58,483 nt of DNA from NCBI GenBank assembly GCA_019058295.1, contig JAHPZI010000029.1, forward strand, positions 1 through 58,483, read 5' to 3'. Made by a program: the position numbers and the translations under genes. How positions within the stretch are numbered: the first letter of the stretch is position 1; each line of letters starts with the position of its first letter. The notes under the pieces are model-generated. The model did not search any database and was not told the DNA's origin. It saw nothing but the letters and a program-made list of their open reading frames with translations. Below are positions 37,202 through 45,116 of the stretch, one piece after another. This DNA comes from Promethearchaeota archaeon. GTDB lineage: Archaea; Asgardarchaeota; Lokiarchaeia; Sigyniarchaeales; SOKP01.

Positions 37202-38333
37202 TCCACATAATAAGGCAATTTTAACTTCTGGAAATTATGCCTCTGCAGAAGGAGCCATAGCAGCAGGGTGTTTGCTCTTTGCGGGGTATCCTATTACACC
37301 TTCCTCAGAGATTGCTGCTTATATGTCTAGACGTCTTCCAGAAGTTAATGGTACGTTTATTCAGATGGAAGATGAGTTGGCGTCCGTTGCTTGTTGCTTA
37401 GGGGCCTCTTATGCGGGCACTAAATCGATGACTGCTACTTCAGGTCCTGGGCTTTCGCTTATGGCTGAAAATATTGGTTTAGGGGTTATGCTGGAAGCTC
37501 CAGTAGTTATCGTAACGATAATGCGAGGAGGACCAAGTACCGGCCAGCCGACAAACGCTTCCCAATCTGATGTGTATCAAGCTCGCTATGCTTCTCACGG
37601 GGATTATCAAATTATTGTTTTGGCACCATCTACGGTTCAAGAAATGTATGATTTAACAATACGTGCGTTCAATTTAGCCGAAAGATATCGTACCCCCGTA
37701 ATTGTTGCATCAGATGGAATCCTAGGACAGATGATGGAACCTGTATATTATCATTCTAATTTTGAAAAAGTAGAGCGTAAAAAACCACAAGTTCCACCAG
37801 AAAAATATAAACCGTTTGAGGTATTTGACGATGATCTTGTACCAGGAATGGCTGTAGCTGGAACTGATTATTATTTTTATGTTTCAGGGTTAACTCACGA
37901 TATTGAAGGTAATCCAGATATGACTCCAGAGGGGGCAGAAACACTTATTAAGCGCCTGTGTGATAAAATTACAAGAGCTCGTCCTGAAATTAATGATTGG
38001 GAGGAAAAATATATAGATGATTCTGATACAGTTGTATTATCCTATGGGATTAATGCGAGGGGAGTACCTGAAGCGATTGAACAAGCACGTCAACAAGGAC
38101 ATAAAATGGGTTATGTGCGACTTAAAAGCCTATGGCCTTTTCCTGACGAGTTAATGGAAAAATTAGGTCGGCAAGGGGTTTCAAAAGTAATTGTATCTGA
38201 GATGAATTATGGAATGCTAATACGAGAAGTTCAACGATTCCAACATTTATTTGAAGTTTCTGGCATAACTATTCCTACAACTATTCCATTTAGTCCAAAA
38301 TTTATTTATAAGAAGATGATAAAGGAGGTTTAA
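37176..38333 (+). CDS. korA: 2-oxoacid:ferredoxin oxidoreductase, alpha subunit
   Basis: A 385-residue alpha subunit with the pyrimidine-binding domain. Features are GNYASAEGAIAAGCLLFAGY, PITPSSEIAAYM, a SGPGLSLMAEN loop and GGPSTGQPTNASQSD, all typical. The C-terminal transketolase-like domain is complete. Its start overlaps korD and its end is 3 bases before korB. It forms the catalytic pair with KorB. Substrate range cannot be fixed from sequence alone. Confidence 0.93.
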   Translation: MNLKQSENDPHNKAILTSGNYASAEGAIAAGCLLFAGYPITPSSEIAAYMSRRLPEVNGTFIQMEDELASVACCLGASYAGTKSMTATSGPGLSLMAENIGLGVMLEAPVVIVTIMRGGPSTGQPTNASQSDVYQARYASHGDYQIIVLAPSTVQEMYDLTIRAFNLAERYRTPVIVASDGILGQMMEPVYYHSNFEKVERKKPQVPPEKYKPFEVFDDDLVPGMAVAGTDYYFYVSGLTHDIEGNPDMTPEGAETLIKRLCDKITRARPEINDWEEKYIDDSDTVVLSYGINARGVPEAIEQARQQGHKMGYVRLKSLWPFPDELMEKLGRQGVSKVIVSEMNYGMLIREVQRFQHLFEVSGITIPTTIPFSPKFIYKKMIKEV

Positions 38334-38336
38334 TTA

Positions 38337-39203
38337 TTGATCCCATCAGATAATTTATCAACCCCAGAAGAAGCTCTTAATCATCCTTTAAAAGATTGGC
38401 TAAACTTGAATCGTTTTATTTTTTGTCCAGGCTGCTTGATCGGAACAGTCATTACATCGATAACAACTTGTTTAAAAGAAAGAGGGTACACCTCAAAAGA
38501 TTACGCTATAGTGTCAGGTATCGGATGCACTGGCCGAGCCAGTGGTTGTTTTAAGGCACCAGCTTTTCATACTACTCATGGAAGAGCGATTCCCTTTGCG
38601 ACAGGACTTAAGCTAGCAAATCCTGAATTAGAAGTTATTGTCCTTTCAGGAGATGGGGATCTTTTTGCCATTGGGGGTAATCATTTTATCCATGCTGCTA
38701 GAAGAAATATTGAAATTACAGTAATTTGTGTAAATAACAATGTTTATGGGATGACAGGAGGTCAAGTTGCCCCTACAACTCATGTAGGTGACATAACTTC
38801 GACAACTCCTTATGGAAATATGGAACCTCCTTTCAATTTAATAAGTTTGGCAGCCGCTTCTGGAGCCACCTATGTCGCTCGATGGCCTGGATATGATACG
38901 CTTCGGTTACAGAAAAGCATTTTGAAAAGTCTAGATAATGAGGGTTTTAATTTCATCGAGGTGCTTGCACCTTGTTTCATTCAATATGGAACTAAAAACA
39001 GACTGGGAGATGCGGTAGAGATGTTGGAATGGATGAAAAAACAGATTAAAATCGAAACAGATTGTCCCCCTCATATGGCGACCTTAGATTTCAAAAAAGG
39101 TGTTATCATTTGTGGCGAATTTGTTGAAGATAAAAGAGAAGGATTTACAAAAAGAATGGAGCAAATTCGGGAAAAGGCAAAAAGCAAAAAAATTAAAAAA
39201 TAA
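38337..39203 (+). CDS. korB: 2-oxoacid:ferredoxin oxidoreductase, beta (TPP-binding) subunit
   Basis: A 288-residue beta subunit starting at TTG behind aaaggagg. Order of motifs is the normal one for the family: FCPGCLIG near residue 30, then GDGDLFAIGGNH near 102 and VNNNVYGMTGGQ near 131. The GDG-X26-NN thiamine-diphosphate and magnesium motif is thus contiguous. This makes it a useful internal control for the pyruvate enzyme's beta subunit (50641), where the order is reversed. The gene is followed 10 bases later by hdrA. Confidence 0.93.
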   Translation: MIPSDNLSTPEEALNHPLKDWLNLNRFIFCPGCLIGTVITSITTCLKERGYTSKDYAIVSGIGCTGRASGCFKAPAFHTTHGRAIPFATGLKLANPELEVIVLSGDGDLFAIGGNHFIHAARRNIEITVICVNNNVYGMTGGQVAPTTHVGDITSTTPYGNMEPPFNLISLAAASGATYVARWPGYDTLRLQKSILKSLDNEGFNFIEVLAPCFIQYGTKNRLGDAVEMLEWMKKQIKIETDCPPHMATLDFKKGVIICGEFVEDKREGFTKRMEQIREKAKSKKIKK

Positions 39204-39213
39204 CGGTGAAAAG

Positions 39214-41571
39214 ATGACAAAAAGCGAAGACAAACCTTTCGGAGGGCCAGATATTGGAGTTTTTCTTTGTAAGTGCGGAAAAAATATTGGTGGTACTATA
39301 GATATCGACCAATTAGCCGAAGAGATTCAGAAGATTCCAGAAGTTAAATTAGTTCAAGTTAATTCTTATACATGTTCTGATCCCGGACAGTTAGAAATTG
39401 AAACAGCCATAAATGAGCAAGGAATAGAAAAGATAGTTGTGGCAGCCTGTAGTCCGAGATTGCATGGACCAACATGGAAAAAACTTCTAAATAGAGTTGG
39501 AATAAACCCTTCTTTAGTTGAAGTAGCTAACATTCGAGAACAATGTAGTTGGGTACATCTTTCGGAGAAGCAAGAAGCTACAAAAAAGGCCAAAGAACTA
39601 ATTGAGATGGCGATTGCTAAAGCTGAATTATTAGAAGAAGTTGATGATATTATTGTTCCTGTTAAACAAAGAGTACTAATCATCGGAGGCGGTGTGGCAG
39701 GAATTCAAGCTGCTTTAGATTTAGCTGACGATTACAAAATCATTCTTGTTGAGAAATCCCCTACAATAGGAGGAAATATGGCTCTTATCGACAAAACTTT
39801 TCCAACAATGGATTGTTCCATTTGCATTTTAGGACCAAAAATGGCGGATGTGGGGAATCATGAGAATATTAAACTAATTTCTAACGCAGAAGTTATAAGC
39901 ATCTCAGGTTATATTGGTAATTTTGAAGTCACTATTAAAAAGAATCCTCGATATGTAAATGAAGATCTTTGTACAGCATGTGACGATTGCGTCGATGTTT
40001 GCCCTGTAAATGTTATGGATGAGTATTCTGGGAACTTAGGTTGGAGAAAGGCAATTTATATACCCTACCCCCAGGCTGTACCAGCTAGCTATATAATCGA
40101 CGAAAAAAATTGCTTGGGTCTTTCACCTCTAGCTTGTGGAAAGTGTAATTCCGCATGTGAAAAAGAGGCCATCAATTACGAAGATACCAAGAAATTTTTC
40201 ACCTATAAAGTTGGTGCTATTATTGTTGCCGTTGGTTTTGAGAAATTTGATCCTTCTAAAATCCCAGAATATGGATGGGGTCGTTATCCCAATGTGATTA
40301 CAACATTTGAATTTGAAAGATTAATCAATGCGGCCGGACCAACGTATGGGGAACTAGTACGACCTAGTGATCTTCGTAAACCAAAAAAGGTTGCTTTTAT
40401 CAATTGTGTTGGGTCGCGAGATCTTAGATTCAATCCTCATTGTTCTAACTTTTGTTGTATGGAGAGTATTAAGGATAGCCTTCTAATTAAGGAGCATTGG
40501 CCTGAAGTTGAGGTTGTTATTTTTTATATCGATATTAGGGCATTCGGTAAGGGATTTGAAGAATTATATTTACGTTCGAGAGAAGAGGGTGTATTATATA
40601 TTCGGGGTCGTCCAGGTCAAATAAAAGAAGATCCCAAAACCAAAAGCCTCATTGTTACTGTTGAAGACATAAGTACAGAAACAATATTATCTGAAGAATT
40701 TGATTTAGTTGTTCTCTCTGTTGGAGCAGAAGGATCCTCGGAATCTATTCCATTTCCAATTGCTAAGGATAAGAAAGGATTTTATATTGAAGCTCATCCA
40801 AAACTTAGACCTGTGGATACACCTACTGATGGTGTTTATATTGCAGGTGGAGCTGAATCTCCGAAAGATATTCGCGAATCGGTAACCCAAGCCAGTGCTA
40901 CAGCAGGTCGAATTGCCAAATTGCTTTCAAAAGGAGAATTCCAAGTGGAACCATTGTATGCGTTTGTGGATGTCGAAAAATGCACAAGTTGCGGCATTTG
41001 TGTGTCTTGTTGTCCTTACAATGCTATTACCATTGATCAAGAAAAAAAAACACCAGCCTATATCAGACCTATCTTATGTAAAGGATGCGGAACATGTGCC
41101 GCTGATTGCCCTTCAGACGCCATTACTATGACAAACTTTACAGATAAAATGATCTTTTCTCAAATTGATATTGCACTTCGCGAAAATGCTTCCGAGAAGG
41201 TATTGATTTTTGCATGTAATTGGTGTTCCTATGCTGGTGCTGACTTGGCTGGAACCAGTAGAATCCAATATCCAACTAACACTAGAATTATTAGAACCAT
41301 GTGTTCTGGAAGAGTAGATATCGATTTTATTAAATATTGCTTTGAAAGAGGTGCCGGAGCGGTTATGATAACAGGATGTCATCCGCAAGATTGTCATTAC
41401 ATATCTGGCAATGATTATGCCCTAAAAAGAGAGAAGAAAATTAGAAGCTGGATGAAAAAAAACAATATCGCAGACGAGCGTTTTATCATTGAATGGATGT
41501 CCGCTGCTGAAGGTAAAAAATTTGCTGAAATAGTCTCGAAAATTAGCAGTATAGCTTCAAGGCAATACTAA
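39214..41571 (+). CDS. hdrA: HdrA-MvhD fusion, flavin electron-bifurcating subunit
   Basis: A 785-residue heterodisulfide reductase A homologue. It contains an N-terminal HdrA domain (GVFLCKCGKNI), an FAD site (VLIIGGGVAGIQAAL, about residue 158), an inserted ferredoxin domain (CTACDDCVDVCP near 253), two C-terminal 4Fe-4S sites (CTSCGICVSCCP, CKGCGTCAADCP), and an MvhD-like [2Fe-2S] tail from about 660 (CNWCSYAGADLAG, MCSGR, GCHPQDCHY). The ATG at 39214, behind a ggtgaa site, is chosen over an upstream frame that overlaps korB. HdrA splits or joins electron pairs at flavin. Placed behind korCDAB with no HdrB/HdrC in view, it probably serves the 2-oxoacid enzyme. Confidence 0.93.
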   Translation: MTKSEDKPFGGPDIGVFLCKCGKNIGGTIDIDQLAEEIQKIPEVKLVQVNSYTCSDPGQLEIETAINEQGIEKIVVAACSPRLHGPTWKKLLNRVGINPSLVEVANIREQCSWVHLSEKQEATKKAKELIEMAIAKAELLEEVDDIIVPVKQRVLIIGGGVAGIQAALDLADDYKIILVEKSPTIGGNMALIDKTFPTMDCSICILGPKMADVGNHENIKLISNAEVISISGYIGNFEVTIKKNPRYVNEDLCTACDDCVDVCPVNVMDEYSGNLGWRKAIYIPYPQAVPASYIIDEKNCLGLSPLACGKCNSACEKEAINYEDTKKFFTYKVGAIIVAVGFEKFDPSKIPEYGWGRYPNVITTFEFERLINAAGPTYGELVRPSDLRKPKKVAFINCVGSRDLRFNPHCSNFCCMESIKDSLLIKEHWPEVEVVIFYIDIRAFGKGFEELYLRSREEGVLYIRGRPGQIKEDPKTKSLIVTVEDISTETILSEEFDLVVLSVGAEGSSESIPFPIAKDKKGFYIEAHPKLRPVDTPTDGVYIAGGAESPKDIRESVTQASATAGRIAKLLSKGEFQVEPLYAFVDVEKCTSCGICVSCCPYNAITIDQEKKTPAYIRPILCKGCGTCAADCPSDAITMTNFTDKMIFSQIDIALRENASEKVLIFACNWCSYAGADLAGTSRIQYPTNTRIIRTMCSGRVDIDFIKYCFERGAGAVMITGCHPQDCHYISGNDYALKREKKIRSWMKKNNIADERFIIEWMSAAEGKKFAEIVSKISSIASRQY

Positions 41572-41703
41572 TAATATTAGATGCTAAAACTCTAATTATA
41601 GAAAATACAGCTAAAATAACTTTTTCAACTACTCTTGATATTATCTTTAAATATGTAAAATTTATATAGCTAATACAATTTTTAAATAATTAACTAAATA
41701 ATG

Positions 41704-41738
41704 TTCATTTTCAGAAGAAAAAATCTTCTGAAAATGAA
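41704..41738. terminator. Perfect 15-bp inverted repeat (hairpin) after hdrA
   Basis: The arms ttcattttcagaaga and tcttctgaaaatgaa pair without mismatch around a five-A loop, followed by tgttttt. It lies 133 bases after hdrA and 90 before the thiolase gene. It may end the kor-hdr transcript or bind a dimeric regulator in front of the thiolase operon. Confidence 0.55.
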
Positions 41739-41827
41739 TGTTTTTCAGAAATTGAATTGCAAATTCGTAATAATGTTTAGAAATCGTATAAATTTATGAA
41801 AAAAAAAACCCCTAAAACTGGTTAATC

Positions 41828-43051
41828 TTGAATAAAGTAGCAATAATTGGAGTGGGACATACTAAATTTGGTAAATTAGAAGAAAAGAATTTGATGGACC
41901 TATTATGCGATGCGTCTCTTGAAGCACTCAACGACTCTAATACTAACGATGAAAACTTTGATTCAGTTTATTTAGGAGCTATGTGTCCTGGAGAATTTAA
42001 TCACTTATCGGGAATTGCAAGTGCTCTTGTTGATAGATTAGGTTTAATACCTGCTGCTGCGGATCATTTAAAAAATGGACCTGCCAGCGGGGGATCTGCG
42101 GTAAAAGCAGGGTTTCATGCAATAGCTTCAGGAATGAATTCTATGGTTTTAGTTGTTGGAGGTGAGAAGATGACACATATTTCCACTCCAGGATATATTA
42201 CTTCAGCTGTTGCAACTCTTACCCATCATCAAGCAGAGAGGAGACATGGTACATCACTTCCTTCTTTGGCAGGTTTACTATCTCGAATTTATCTTGAAAA
42301 ATATAATGCAAAATTGGAATGGTTATCCGATATTGCCATAAAAAATCATCGGAATGGAGCATTGAATCCTATTGCTCATTTTCAAAAAAAGATTGAGGAT
42401 TTTATGGAAAGTGCTGTTAAGAAAGGAAAAGGTAATTGGAATACAATTTATGAATTTCTCAGTGATGATAACAGTAATCCGATAATAGCAGATCCATTAC
42501 GGCTTTTTCATATTTGTCCTATTTCGGATGGTGCTGCAGCTATTATTTTATGTAATGGTGAAATCGCAAAAAAATTTTGCGACAATCCAGTTTTAATTAC
42601 AGGAATTGGTCAAGCCACTGATACCCATATCACATATGAAAGAGAGGATATTACTGTCTTAAATGCATTAAGAGTTAGTTCAGATCAAGCTTATAGAATG
42701 GCAAAAAAGACTCCAAAGGACATTGATGTTGCTGAACTCCATGATGCTTTTGAAATCTTAGAAGCTGTGGAAAGTGAAGATATCGGATTTTTTAAAAAAG
42801 GAGAAGGCGCTAGGGCAGCACATGAAGGTCGAACTGAAATTGATGGAGAAATTCCTATTAATCCCTCTGGTGGTTTAAAAGCTAGAGGTCATCCACTTGG
42901 AGCGACAGGCGTTGCTCAAGTTGTTGAATTAGTGTGGCAACTAAGGGGGGAGGCTGGAAAAAGACAGGTTTCAGATGCCCAAACAGGAATAACGTGCAAT
43001 TTCGGAGGATTTGGAAATAATATTATTTCAATCTTAGTTGAAAGGATGTGA
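41828..43051 (+). CDS. Thiolase-like protein lacking the nucleophile cysteine
   Basis: A 407-residue member of the thiolase/SCP-x superfamily, of the archaeal kind that pairs with a DUF35 protein. The His motif (GHPLGATG, near 355), the second active-site Cys (TCNFGGFG, near 388) and the HDAFE motif are kept. The nucleophile segment, normally like NACASG, reads NGPASGG, placing Pro85 where the catalytic cysteine is expected. It may therefore be a non-condensing relative or use another mechanism. The DUF35 partner starts 6 bases after it, and the mutase gene follows, so the three form an operon. Start codon is TTG 41828. Confidence 0.85.
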   Translation: MNKVAIIGVGHTKFGKLEEKNLMDLLCDASLEALNDSNTNDENFDSVYLGAMCPGEFNHLSGIASALVDRLGLIPAAADHLKNGPASGGSAVKAGFHAIASGMNSMVLVVGGEKMTHISTPGYITSAVATLTHHQAERRHGTSLPSLAGLLSRIYLEKYNAKLEWLSDIAIKNHRNGALNPIAHFQKKIEDFMESAVKKGKGNWNTIYEFLSDDNSNPIIADPLRLFHICPISDGAAAIILCNGEIAKKFCDNPVLITGIGQATDTHITYEREDITVLNALRVSSDQAYRMAKKTPKDIDVAELHDAFEILEAVESEDIGFFKKGEGARAAHEGRTEIDGEIPINPSGGLKARGHPLGATGVAQVVELVWQLRGEAGKRQVSDAQTGITCNFGGFGNNIISILVERM

Positions 43052-43057
43052 TATTTA

Positions 43058-43414
43058 ATGAGTAACAAGGAAAATTTAGTTAGTAACAAGTGTAAAAAAT
43101 GTGGTTATTTACAAGATATAAGCCATCTAAGATGTCTAAAATGCAAAAATAACACATTTGATACTATAGAAGCTAATGGCACTTGTGTTTTATTGACTTA
43201 TACAATATTAAAAGCTCCACCTTTGGAATTTAGAGATAAGGGATCTTATGCTCTTGGGGTTGTACAGTTTGAAAACGGTATAAGAGCTCTTGGACAGATA
43301 TTTCCTAAAGAAAATTTAAGAATAGGAATGAAATTAAAACCTGTGTATGAAAAAATTTGTAATAATCTTGATGGTAATGAAGTTTATAGTTATGTTTTCA
43401 AATTAATTGAATAA
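43058..43414 (+). CDS. DUF35 OB-fold zinc-ribbon protein, thiolase partner
   Basis: A 118-residue protein with a rubredoxin-like zinc ribbon (CKKCGYLQ, CLKCKNN) followed by an OB-fold (NGTCVLLTYTILKAPP, ALGVVQFENGIRALGQI). In archaea such proteins bind thiolase and HMG-CoA synthase, where they form a shared CoA channel. Placed right after a thiolase-like gene, with a 6-base gap, it almost certainly works with it. Confidence 0.9.
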   Translation: MSNKENLVSNKCKKCGYLQDISHLRCLKCKNNTFDTIEANGTCVLLTYTILKAPPLEFRDKGSYALGVVQFENGIRALGQIFPKENLRIGMKLKPVYEKICNNLDGNEVYSYVFKLIE

Positions 43415-43433
43415 TTAAAAAGGAGGATTAAAA

Positions 43434-45113
43434 ATTACTATACCTATTAAAAATGAGGAGGATATTAATCCTCATAAGAAAATTTGGAAAAATAACATTT
43501 TAAATAATTCAATTAATAAGGAGGATTCAAACGAAATAATTGAATCTCCTTCAGGGATCTCATTAAAACAGCTCTACGATCCTGAGGACATCAAAGATAT
43601 TGATTTCTCTGAAGATATAGGATATTCCGGAAAATATCCCTTTACTAGGGGTATTTATCCAAATATGTATCGTGGTAGACTATGGACAATGAGAGAGTAT
43701 GCAGGATTTGGGGATGCTGTTCAAACTAACAAAAGATTTAAATATTTGATATCACAGGGGCAGAAGGGGCTTTCCATTGCTTTTGATTTACCAACACAAA
43801 TGGGATATAATTCTGACAACGATTTATGCTATGGAGAAGTTGGAAAAGTAGGTGTTTCTATTAATTCTTTAAAGGATTTTGAAAAATTATTTGATGGTAT
43901 TCCAATAGATAAGATATCAACAAGCATGACTATTAATGCCCCTGCTGCCATTATCCTTGCAATGTACATTGCTATCGGTGAGCAGCAGGGCGTAACTCCT
44001 GAGCATTTAATGGGGACTGTCCAAAATGATATTTTAAAAGAATATATAGCAAGAGGGACATATATTTATCCCATAGAACCTTCTTTAAGATTGACTGTGG
44101 ATGTGATTGAATATTGTTCCAAATATTTACCTAAATTTAATAGTATAAGCATAAGTGGTTATCATATGCGGGAAGCAGGAGCTAATGCTATTCAAGAGAT
44201 TGCTTTTACTTTAGCTAATGGCATCACTTATGTTGAAGAAGTACTCAAAAGAGGAATAGATATTGACCAGTTTGCTCCAAGACTCTCATTTTTCTTCTGT
44301 GTTCACAATAATATTTTCGAAGAAATAGCAAAATTTCGAGCAGCTCGACGATTATGGGCGAAAATAATGAAGGAGCGTTTTAATGCTAAAAATCCTAAAT
44401 CATTAATGTTAAGATTTCATACTCAAACAGCAGGAGTAACTTTAACAGCTTCACAAATGAAAGTAAATATAATTAGAGTTACTTTACAAGCGTTAGCTGC
44501 CATTCTTGGAGGGACACAATCATTGCATACTAACTCGTTTGACGAGGCTCTCTGCCTCCCTACTGAAGAGGCTGTCAGGATAGCTTTAAGAACTCAGCAA
44601 GTATTAGCACATGAGACAGGGATAACTGATGTTGTTGATCCAATTGGTGGATCCTTTTATTTAGAATCTTTGACTAAAAGATTAGAGGAAGAGGCAATGA
44701 AGTACATCCAAAAAATAGACGAAATGGGTGGAATGTCTACTGCTATTAATAAAGGTTATATTCAAAATGAAATTCAAAATAATGCATACATGATTCAAAA
44801 AAGAATAGAGATGGGAATTGATAAAGTTATTGGGGTAAATTGTTTTCAAACAGAGGAAAAATCTGAAATAAAACCATTTAAGTGTGATATTGATATCGAG
44901 AAAAAATCAAATTTAGCGCTAGACGAATTAAAAAAAAATCGTAATAATCATGTTATACAAGAAAAATTGGAGGTATTAAAGAAAATTGCTCAATCTCCTG
45001 AAAATATTATGCCAATTATAATTGATCTCGTTAAAGAATACGCTACTATTCAAGAGATTTGTGATGTTCTAAGAGAAATATATGGAATATATAAACCTCA
45101 AGAAATTTTTTAA
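43434..45113 (+). CDS. mcmA1: Methylmalonyl-CoA mutase, large (catalytic) subunit; probable ATT start
   Basis: Catalytic barrel of adenosylcobalamin-dependent methylmalonyl-CoA mutase, interconverting succinyl-CoA and methylmalonyl-CoA. Family landmarks are YPFTRGIYPNMYRGRLW, LWTMREYAGFG (Tyr) and EPSLRL (Arg), the residues that favour methylmalonyl-CoA over isobutyryl-CoA, then SISGYHMREAGA and LHTNSFDEALCLPT. The separate B12-binding subunit is absent here. Homologous sequence extends 77 codons before the first ATG (43665). No ATG, GTG or TTG lies there, but an ATT at 43434 follows aggagg (43421-43426) by seven bases, giving 559 residues, the usual length. Confidence 0.88.
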   Translation: MTIPIKNEEDINPHKKIWKNNILNNSINKEDSNEIIESPSGISLKQLYDPEDIKDIDFSEDIGYSGKYPFTRGIYPNMYRGRLWTMREYAGFGDAVQTNKRFKYLISQGQKGLSIAFDLPTQMGYNSDNDLCYGEVGKVGVSINSLKDFEKLFDGIPIDKISTSMTINAPAAIILAMYIAIGEQQGVTPEHLMGTVQNDILKEYIARGTYIYPIEPSLRLTVDVIEYCSKYLPKFNSISISGYHMREAGANAIQEIAFTLANGITYVEEVLKRGIDIDQFAPRLSFFFCVHNNIFEEIAKFRAARRLWAKIMKERFNAKNPKSLMLRFHTQTAGVTLTASQMKVNIIRVTLQALAAILGGTQSLHTNSFDEALCLPTEEAVRIALRTQQVLAHETGITDVVDPIGGSFYLESLTKRLEEEAMKYIQKIDEMGGMSTAINKGYIQNEIQNNAYMIQKRIEMGIDKVIGVNCFQTEEKSEIKPFKCDIDIEKKSNLALDELKKNRNNHVIQEKLEVLKKIAQSPENIMPIIIDLVKEYATIQEICDVLREIYGIYKPQEIF

Positions 45114-45116
45114 TTT

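Noticed and set aside
39100..39213. Upstream in-frame start for hdrA overlapping korB
   Set aside because: The extension is an out-of-frame reading of korB; ATG 39214 has a ribosome site and starts right before the HdrA domain.
43665..45113. ATG 43665 as the start of methylmalonyl-CoA mutase
   Set aside because: It would remove a conserved N-terminal region including YPFTRGIYP and make the protein 77 residues shorter than the family norm.
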